Below, in pieces: positions 7,074-11,562 of a DNA stretch of 11,562 nt. This stretch comes from Campylobacteraceae bacterium. Its GTDB lineage: Bacteria > Campylobacterota > Campylobacteria > Campylobacterales > Campylobacteraceae. The notes below the pieces were generated by a model. It made no database searches, was not told the origin of the DNA, and saw only the letters and a program-made list of their open reading frames with translations. How positions within the stretch are numbered: position 1 is the stretch's first letter; each line of letters starts with the position of its first letter. Location of the stretch: NCBI GenBank assembly GCA_012521935.1, contig JAAYLJ010000055.1:1-11562 (forward strand), in the 5' to 3' direction. Position numbers and translations under genes: made by a program.

Positions 7074-7394
7074 TTAACAAGAAGGTACGTTGCCACTATC
7101 ACTTGCGTAATTGTGTAGAAAATCGTACACATCAGGTACAAAGTTATCTTTTAGTGGTTTTGCATTTGGGCAATACTCTTGTAGTTTTTCTACTAATTTT
7201 CCTTCATCTTGAATGGCTTTCCATTCAGCTTGAGTATGTTTTGTAGCCATAGTACCGCCATCCATGCCACAAGAGCCTTTTAAAAACTTTAGATAAAGTT
7301 TTTGTCCTTTAGCTGCATCAGCAAAAGCAGCAGTACTAACAAATGCCAACCCAAGGGCGCACGCAAAAAGTAGCGCTGTTAGTTTCTTCGACAT
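7074..7394 (-). CDS. Small secreted cytochrome c-like protein lacking a haem-binding motif
   Basis: This is a 106-residue protein with a Sec signal peptide (about 1-25, cleavage probably after AFA). The mature 81 residues begin DAAKGQKLYLKFLKG, like the first helix of a small c-type cytochrome, and contain the KHTQAEW and YDFLHNYASDSG elements that recur in Campylobacterota proteins annotated as cytochrome c. There is no CxxCH, so covalent haem attachment is not expected. Instead the mature part has three Cys: C42, C75 and C106, the last residue. These could form a disulfide or carry sulfur. It starts at an ATG with a strong SD (AAAGGAGG). It stands alone between two hairpins, 139 nt after the rhodanese gene, so it may be read both by partial readthrough from the Psr-like operon and from its own promoter. 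A periplasmic partner in sulfur or electron transfer is the natural guess, not shown. Confidence 0.85.
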   Translation of the reverse strand: MSKKLTALLFACALGLAFVSTAAFADAAKGQKLYLKFLKGSCGMDGGTMATKHTQAEWKAIQDEGKLVEKLQEYCPNAKPLKDNFVPDVYDFLHNYASDSGNVPSC

Positions 7395-7418
7395 AGCTTC
7401 CTCCTTTCATAAGATAAG

Positions 7419-7433
7419 ACTGTTTTAAACAGT
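7419..7433. promoter_or_regulatory. Palindrome at the expected start of the cytochrome-like transcript
   Basis: ACTGTTT-T-AAACAGT is a perfect 7-bp inverted repeat around one base. It starts 1 nt downstream of a possible -10 box and ends 25 nt before the start codon. It may be an operator; the short length allows chance occurrence. Confidence 0.3.
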
Positions 7434-7434
7434 T

Positions 7435-7440
7435 TTTATA
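7435..7440 (-). promoter_or_regulatory. Putative -10 box of the small cytochrome-like gene
   Basis: The minus strand reads TATAAA 40 nt before the ATG, in the gap after the rhodanese-operon hairpin. The -35 region is not conserved. Confidence 0.35.
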
Positions 7441-7471
7441 GCTAACTTTGTAGCCATAAAAGCTATTTAAC

Positions 7472-7499
7472 TCTACGGAAGCACTCTTGCTTCCGTAGA
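7472..7499. other. Strong intergenic hairpin after the Psr-rhodanese operon
   Basis: TCTACGGAAGCA (7472-7483) pairs perfectly with TGCTTCCGTAGA (7488-7499) around a 4-nt loop, a 12-bp stem. On the minus strand the tail is GTTAAATAG, and on the plus strand TATTATC, so no U-run is present on either side. It starts 35 nt past the rhodanese stop. It may be a weak terminator allowing readthrough to the cytochrome-like gene, or a 3' protective stem for the reductase mRNA. Confidence 0.65.
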
Positions 7500-7533
7500 T
7501 ATTATCAAAAGAATGTTAATTTTTTAGTTAACA

Positions 7534-8733
7534 TTACCAATCAGATGGGTCTAGAGGCTCATTTATATCAAACTTACACTCACTACCCTCACACTTAACA
7601 TTTGCATCTAAAAATAGTGCTTTATCAAATCCACCATCTTTAGCTTTTCCTTGAGATTCCATAGCTCTTCCACCAGCTCCACAATGAAAGATAATATATT
7701 TATCTTTTGGTAGTTTTGCTAAAAACTCATCTGTTGAATTCTCTTCAACTGAAACATGAACTGAGTTTGGTAAATGCCCAGCAGCTCTCTCATCAGCTCT
7801 TCTAACATCAACTACTACCACATCCTCTGGTAGATTTTTATAGTTTTCATTAAACCAATCTCCATCAACTGAGCCCTCATCTAAACCTTTTTTAAGTGGT
7901 CCCATAAATGGATTTGTTAGTTTAACTCCACCAACAACAGCGTCTCCGCCTTTAGTTGTTTTATTTCCGCTATTTTTCCACTCTGGCATACCTGCTGAGT
8001 AGTTAGATACATTTGTATAACCTCTCTCTTTTAGCTTTTTTGCAACAAAGTGAGATTTAGCGCACTCCCAACCACCACAAAAGGTAATTATTGGAGTATT
8101 TTTATCCTCAGGAAATCTTCCTTTTAACTCTTCATACTCAGTATCTGGAATTGCAACTGCACCTGGAATTGTCTCTCCCATAAATTTTACATATGGTCTT
8201 GTATCAACAATAAATGCACTATTTTTATCCATCGCAGCTTTTACTACAGATGTTCCAACCTCAGAGTAGCCTAACTTTGTCCACTCAGGCTCACCTGCTT
8301 GATAAAGTTTTACATTAGTAAAACCCATCTCTTGCAACCATCCAGCCACTTGTGGGCTTTTTGAGCACTCCCAACCACCACAATATACGATAAGCTCAGC
8401 ATCTTTTGGTGTATTGTCTAACTGTCCTACGAAATCTTTAAAATGAGTATCAGGAATATTGATACTTGAGGGTATTGTTCTAGCTTTATACTTTGCAGCT
8501 GGCCTAGAGTCAATAAATATTGCTTTAGCTCCAGTTTTTAAACCATTACCAACTCTTGAGTAAGCATAATCAAAATCTACATCTTGTAGATTGTACTGAT
8601 CAATTAACTTTTGAACAGCGGCACTTGGTACTCCTTTTGCAGCTGAGGGGCTTGCCTGAGTACCTGAAGTTGCACAACCTGAAAAAAGCAGTGCAGTTGT
8701 GAGTGCTAAGGCACTAACAAATTTTAAACGCAT
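7534..8733 (-). CDS. Triple-rhodanese-domain periplasmic lipoprotein
   Basis: This is a 399-residue protein with a lipoprotein signal (lipobox LFSGC, lipidated C20) and three rhodanese-type sulfurtransferase domains. Domain 1 (about 50-155) has the active loop CGGWEC (C118, C123), domain 2 (about 160-255) repeats CGGWEC (C219, C224), and domain 3 (about 290-380) has the different loop CGAGGR (C351). Two more Cys (C381, C386) lie near the end. Domains 1 and 2 are clearly related (IDSRP/VDTRP, NIPDT/AIPDT, GEPEW/GMPEW). Rhodaneses carry sulfane sulfur as a Cys persulfide. In Wolinella the periplasmic rhodanese Sud binds polysulfide and passes it to PsrA, and this protein is a good candidate for that role. 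The gene follows the PsrC-like gene by 21 nt and has its own AAGGAG. The lipid anchor should hold it at the membrane on the periplasmic side, near the reductase. Confidence 0.92.
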   Translation of the reverse strand: MRLKFVSALALTTALLFSGCATSGTQASPSAAKGVPSAAVQKLIDQYNLQDVDFDYAYSRVGNGLKTGAKAIFIDSRPAAKYKARTIPSSINIPDTHFKDFVGQLDNTPKDAELIVYCGGWECSKSPQVAGWLQEMGFTNVKLYQAGEPEWTKLGYSEVGTSVVKAAMDKNSAFIVDTRPYVKFMGETIPGAVAIPDTEYEELKGRFPEDKNTPIITFCGGWECAKSHFVAKKLKERGYTNVSNYSAGMPEWKNSGNKTTKGGDAVVGGVKLTNPFMGPLKKGLDEGSVDGDWFNENYKNLPEDVVVVDVRRADERAAGHLPNSVHVSVEENSTDEFLAKLPKDKYIIFHCGAGGRAMESQGKAKDGGFDKALFLDANVKCEGSECKFDINEPLDPSDW

Positions 8734-8754
8734 AAATTCTCCTTTTTGTGTGAT

Positions 8755-10026
8755 TTAAGCGTGATTATCACGCAACTTAGTAATTCCAAAAAACGAATCA
8801 AAAATCTTGTATATAAGTAAAACTATACCAATTGATCCAATGACAATTAGTATCTCACCCACATGAGGATGCACATAGTTAAATGAGCTAGCTACCTCAT
8901 AAACATCATATTTTTCATATCCAACACCAAATCTATCTGACATTGGGTTAGCATTACCACCATATACAAAAAGATACCTACCCGCAAAACCACCAACAAT
9001 GGTAAATAAAGAGGCTAGTGTAATCTTCCAGTGCGAATTAGTTGGTTTAAAGACTAAAAAGAATGGCAATACCATTGCTAATAAAATGTATCCTAAGAAG
9101 TATAGATACTTAAAAGGTCCAAACAAAATTAAAAATGCCCAATCTTTATCAACCACCATATATGCAATTATTTCATAAAGTGCTAAAACAGAGATAAAAA
9201 ATAAAATCCCTTTTCTAAGTATGGACATAAGTTCAGGATACTCAGGCTTTTTTCTATGCACTAAAAAGCTGTAAATTCCCATGATTCCAAGGGAAGATAC
9301 AAAAGCTGAGATGATGAAGTAGAAAGTCAAGATTGGGAACTCTGTCCAAAGATGTCTAGCTGTATTCATTGAAAAAAGCTTTGCTTGAATGTAGTATTCA
9401 ACCACATCCACACCAATACTCATGATCAAAATTGGGAGTGCAAGCTTTCTTGCAAGAGCTCTTTTCTTAGTTAAAACTAGATAAATCTCAAAAAGTACAA
9501 ATGGGATATATGTACAATAAAGCGGAAGCATTAACCACATTCCAGCCTTTACATTTGGACTTAAAAACATCCAGTGCATATTTAACATATTAAGATCAGT
9601 TGCGATTGTAAAAAGTCCAGCAAAAACCATTGCAATACCAACAGTCATAAATCCTGCTGCTGCTTTTTCTACTATTTTAAAATTTAAAAGCTCTGCGAGT
9701 GCAACTAAAAATATCACCCCACTACCAGTATAAATCATATACATATAGTTAGCAATAAAAAGCGTCCAAGGAACTTCCCTAGTAATTTCACCTACATTTC
9801 CAAAAACTGCAAGCATCATTGCATCTTTTAAACCTGGATTTGTAGGATCAAGTCCTGCTGCATGGGCATTAGCTGCTACGCTAAAATAGCGCAATTCAAA
9901 CATTTCATAAATCCCAACTCCAGCTAAGAATACTAGAAAATACCCTAAAAGCATAGTTTTATTAAAGAAGAAGTTTGCAAAACTTACTCTATTAAACTCT
10001 AATCCAGCAATTTCAAACTTTTTCAT
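8755..10026 (-). CDS. psrC: NrfD/PsrC-like quinone-reactive membrane subunit
   Basis: This is the integral membrane anchor of the reductase, 423 residues from the start chosen here. About 10 transmembrane helices can be drawn (near 25-42, 87-112, 123-143, 161-184, 194-212, 229-254, 272-290, 297-325, 336-356, 389-408). Polysulfide-reductase PsrC and NrfD proteins exchange electrons with (mena)quinol and pass them to the Fe-S subunit. At 423 residues it belongs to the longer branch of the family; the short type is about 250-320 with eight helices. The region between helices 1 and 2 (about 50-85) is an extended loop. The ATG at 10026 makes a TAATG overlap with the Fe-S subunit stop and has GAGGAG at 10032-10038. 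The longer frame from 10083 would add 19 polar residues inside the upstream gene and is unlikely. The symbol follows operon context; a thiosulfate or other sulfur reductase is possible. Confidence 0.85.
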   Translation of the reverse strand: MKKFEIAGLEFNRVSFANFFFNKTMLLGYFLVFLAGVGIYEMFELRYFSVAANAHAAGLDPTNPGLKDAMMLAVFGNVGEITREVPWTLFIANYMYMIYTGSGVIFLVALAELLNFKIVEKAAAGFMTVGIAMVFAGLFTIATDLNMLNMHWMFLSPNVKAGMWLMLPLYCTYIPFVLFEIYLVLTKKRALARKLALPILIMSIGVDVVEYYIQAKLFSMNTARHLWTEFPILTFYFIISAFVSSLGIMGIYSFLVHRKKPEYPELMSILRKGILFFISVLALYEIIAYMVVDKDWAFLILFGPFKYLYFLGYILLAMVLPFFLVFKPTNSHWKITLASLFTIVGGFAGRYLFVYGGNANPMSDRFGVGYEKYDVYEVASSFNYVHPHVGEILIVIGSIGIVLLIYKIFDSFFGITKLRDNHA

Positions 10027-10679
10027 TATTTGCTCCTCGTGTTGGCAGACTTTGCCATAAAGTGGCTTTTGAAAGTTTCCCATGTATATATCTTTGTATC
10101 GTGTGAGACGCTTTGTCTAAAATAAGCCTCATCTTTAGGGACAATATAAAATAGTTTTGGCAATGTTCCAGATCTCTCTTTTTGGAAAAAGAATCTCTCT
10201 TTCTTTAAAAGTTTTACAAGATCACTATTTTCATCATTCAAATCACCAAACAGCCTAACCTTTGTTGGGCAAGTAGCTTGGCAAGCTGTTGTGCCATACT
10301 CTTCTATTCTATGATCACAAAATGTACACTTATCTACTGCTACTGTTGTATCATCAATAAATCTAGCATCATATGGACAAGCTTCCATACACCCTTTACA
10401 TAATATACATTTATGTGCATCTACCTTTACAATTCCACCAGGAGCATAGTAACTAGCCTTTGTTGGACAAACACTAACACAAGGTGCATTCATACAGTGG
10501 TTGCACTGAGATGGGTATAGGTTCACATATGGCTTACCAAATATAGTCCCCTCTACAATTCCAACCCAAATCCTTTGTTTATGTACCCCAAGCTGCACAC
10601 CATTTTCTTCCTTACATGCAGTTTCGCACGCTTTGCAATTGATGCAATTTTGATAATCTAAAGCCATTGCATAGTTCAT
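10026..10679 (-). CDS. psrB: Four-cluster [4Fe-4S] electron-transfer subunit (PsrB/PhsB-like)
   Basis: This is a 217-residue ferredoxin-like subunit of a molybdopterin oxidoreductase. Sixteen Cys form four cluster-binding groups: C12-C15-C18-C22, C59-C62-C67-C71, C91-C94-C97-C101 and C118-C121-C133-C137, the last with the wide CX11C gap typical of DmsB/PsrB/NrfC. It would relay electrons from the quinol-oxidising membrane subunit to the Mo/[4Fe-4S] catalytic subunit on the periplasmic side. It has no signal peptide, as usual for this subunit, which rides through Tat with the catalytic subunit. The ATG at 10679 lies 2 nt after the PsrA-like stop, with GGAAGG at 10687-10692. A longer frame from 10727 would overlap the upstream gene by 46 nt and place extra residues before the conserved start, so it was not used. 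It ends in a 1-nt overlap with the membrane subunit. Confidence 0.92.
   Translation of the reverse strand: MNYAMALDYQNCINCKACETACKEENGVQLGVHKQRIWVGIVEGTIFGKPYVNLYPSQCNHCMNAPCVSVCPTKASYYAPGGIVKVDAHKCILCKGCMEACPYDARFIDDTTVAVDKCTFCDHRIEEYGTTACQATCPTKVRLFGDLNDENSDLVKLLKKERFFFQKERSGTLPKLFYIVPKDEAYFRQSVSHDTKIYTWETFKSHFMAKSANTRSK
10032..10038 (-). promoter_or_regulatory. Ribosome-binding site that fixes the PsrC-like start
   Basis: GAGGAGC on the minus strand lies 5 nt before the ATG at 10026 (its AGGAG core 6 nt before). The ATG is embedded in TAATG with the upstream stop, which points to translational coupling and favours this start over 10083. Confidence 0.75.
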
Positions 10680-10681
10680 AA

Positions 10682-11562
10682 TTACACCTTCCTTATCGTA
10701 ACCAAAGTGTTGTGCATGTTTGCACATCCAAAGGTTGGTTCAATGTTATCTTCAATAATCTCATTATCACTTGCTCCATTTCTATGCGCAAATGTAAGCC
10801 CAGTAGATTTTGCCCCAAATCCATGAACAAAAAATAGAGTTTGTGGAATGATTTTAGCCGTTGGATAAGCTTTTATCTTAATAGCCCCTACGCTACTTTT
10901 AAGCTCAACCTCATCTCCATGCTTAATGCCTAGCTCTTTTGCCTCATCTTCATTTATCCAAACATAGTTTTCTGGCATTAGCTCTAGTAGCATAATATTG
11001 TTTTGTGATGAGTTTTGAGTAAACTGGGCATGTCTTCCAGTAATGAACTTGAATTTTCCCTCAGGAACTTTCACATAATGCTCATCTCTCCATGTTGGCA
11101 TAGCATCAATGCCCCTACTTGTCATACTAGCTAAATGACACTCAATTTTTTTACTTGGAGTATCAAAACAGCGCTGCAAGTTTGCAACATCGATTGGATT
11201 TACACAAATATCATGAGTGTAAGCCTCTTCATCAAAGTACTCCTCAAGCTCCAGCATTGAGTAAAAGCGCTTGTTTTCTGGATAAGTTTGGTACTCATTA
11301 TTGTCTAATTTTTTGAAATACTGATCCATATTTGGATAGTAAACTCCCTTTTCTCTTAAAGTATTCCAAGCCTCTTCGCCATAAAGTGGAACTACCATAT
11401 TTTTATTGATCTCTTCTTGAGTGTGCTCAAAAAGATCAAGCATATTGTAGCCTTCCTCCTCATAGTACTCATCTTCATCTTCATCCTCAAGCATATCTTG
11501 AAGATCTAAATCATGCTTTTTACTAACTTCAAAAAGAGGTTTAGAGATGTGAGCAGCAAGCC
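10682..11562 (-). CDS. psrA: Molybdopterin oxidoreductase catalytic subunit (PsrA/PhsA-like), C-terminal part
   Basis: This is the C-terminal ~293 residues of a DMSO-reductase-family catalytic subunit. The frame has no stop up to the window edge, so the Met at 11494 is internal and the true start is outside. Residues corresponding to about 11100-10700 form the molybdopterin-dinucleotide-binding domain: GRHAQFTQNS, WINEDEAKELGIKHGDEV and the GFG near the end, finishing with FGCANMHNTLVTI. An unusual run of acidic residues (EDEDEDEYYEEE, about 11453-11488) precedes this domain. In the family this subunit is Tat-exported and reduces polysulfide, thiosulfate or tetrathionate in the periplasm. The Tat signal, Fe-S cluster and Mo ligand (Cys or Ser) lie outside the window, so the substrate cannot be read. 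It heads the Fe-S, membrane-anchor and rhodanese genes; the rhodanese favours polysulfide. Confidence 0.85.
   Translation of the reverse strand, partial: LAAHISKPLFEVSKKHDLDLQDMLEDEDEDEYYEEEGYNMLDLFEHTQEEINKNMVVPLYGEEAWNTLREKGVYYPNMDQYFKKLDNNEYQTYPENKRFYSMLELEEYFDEEAYTHDICVNPIDVANLQRCFDTPSKKIECHLASMTSRGIDAMPTWRDEHYVKVPEGKFKFITGRHAQFTQNSSQNNIMLLELMPENYVWINEDEAKELGIKHGDEVELKSSVGAIKIKAYPTAKIIPQTLFFVHGFGAKSTGLTFAHRNGASDNEIIEDNIEPTFGCANMHNTLVTIRKV

Noticed and set aside
7055..7075. Direct repeat of TCACGGTT, 13 bp apart, at the end of the cytochrome-like gene.
   Set aside because: It is only 8 bp and two copies, overlaps the stop codon area and shows no array or mobile-element signature.
7443..7458. 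TGGC...GC pattern on the minus strand before the cytochrome-like gene, resembling a sigma-54 -24/-12 promoter.
   Set aside because: The GG-to-GC distance is one base too long and the -12 element reads TTAGC rather than TTGC. Sigma-54 promoters are strict about this spacing.
8755..10083. The longer PsrC-like frame starting at 10083.
   Set aside because: It would overlap the Fe-S subunit gene by 58 nt. The ATG at 10026 has a clear ribosome-binding site and a TAATG overlap.
10026..10727. The longer Fe-S subunit frame starting at 10727.
   Set aside because: It would run 46 nt into the catalytic-subunit gene. The ATG at 10679 has GGAAGG at proper spacing and gives the usual family N-terminus.

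Overview
The window looks like a piece of chromosome from a sulfur-metabolising Campylobacterota (epsilonproteobacterial) species, most like Sulfurimonas and relatives. The reasons are the low G+C, the polysulfide/thiosulfate-reductase type operon with a rhodanese lipoprotein, a histidine kinase with the HQWRQPL-type H-box common in that phylum, and a small secreted cytochrome-like protein of a type seen there. The genus is inferred; no rRNA or marker gene is present.

Layout: apart from one truncated plus-strand gene at the left edge (C-terminal half of a beta-hydroxyacid dehydrogenase, 1-356), every gene is on the minus strand, so transcription order runs from right to left. (a) 11562-7534: end of a molybdopterin oxidoreductase catalytic subunit (PsrA/PhsA-like), a four-cluster [4Fe-4S] subunit (PsrB-like), an NrfD/PsrC-like membrane anchor and a triple-rhodanese lipoprotein. 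They form one tightly coupled operon (gaps of 2 nt, a 1-nt TAATG overlap, and 21 nt). (b) 7394-7074: a small exported cytochrome-c-like protein with no CxxCH haem motif, flanked by hairpins. (c) 6783-4925: a two-component pair, an OmpR-type response regulator and a soluble PAS-histidine kinase, overlapping by 13 nt. (d) 4812-389: a possible three-gene module of a Trp-rich membrane protein with about 11 transmembrane segments, a Tat-signal metallo-beta-lactamase-fold protein and a CobW/COG0523 GTPase fused to about 300 unrecognised N-terminal residues. It is preceded by a putative promoter with an 11-bp inverted repeat at the expected transcription start.

How the genes may work together: the Psr-like complex would take electrons from the quinone pool (PsrC), pass them through the PsrB clusters and reduce polysulfide, thiosulfate or a similar sulfur compound at the molybdenum site of PsrA in the periplasm. 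The rhodanese lipoprotein could present sulfane sulfur to it, as Sud does in Wolinella. The two-component system sits between the reductase operon and module (d) and may control one or both. In (d) I infer that the CobW-type GTPase could supply metal to the MBL protein before its folded export by Tat, with the membrane protein as partner. That module is the best candidate here for something undescribed.

Two starts were chosen on ribosome-binding-site and overlap evidence: PsrC-like at 10026 and PsrB-like at 10679, both shorter than the longest open frame. No CRISPR array, insertion sequence, tRNA or rRNA was seen. No intergenic gap exceeds 300 bases; the largest is 6784-7073.
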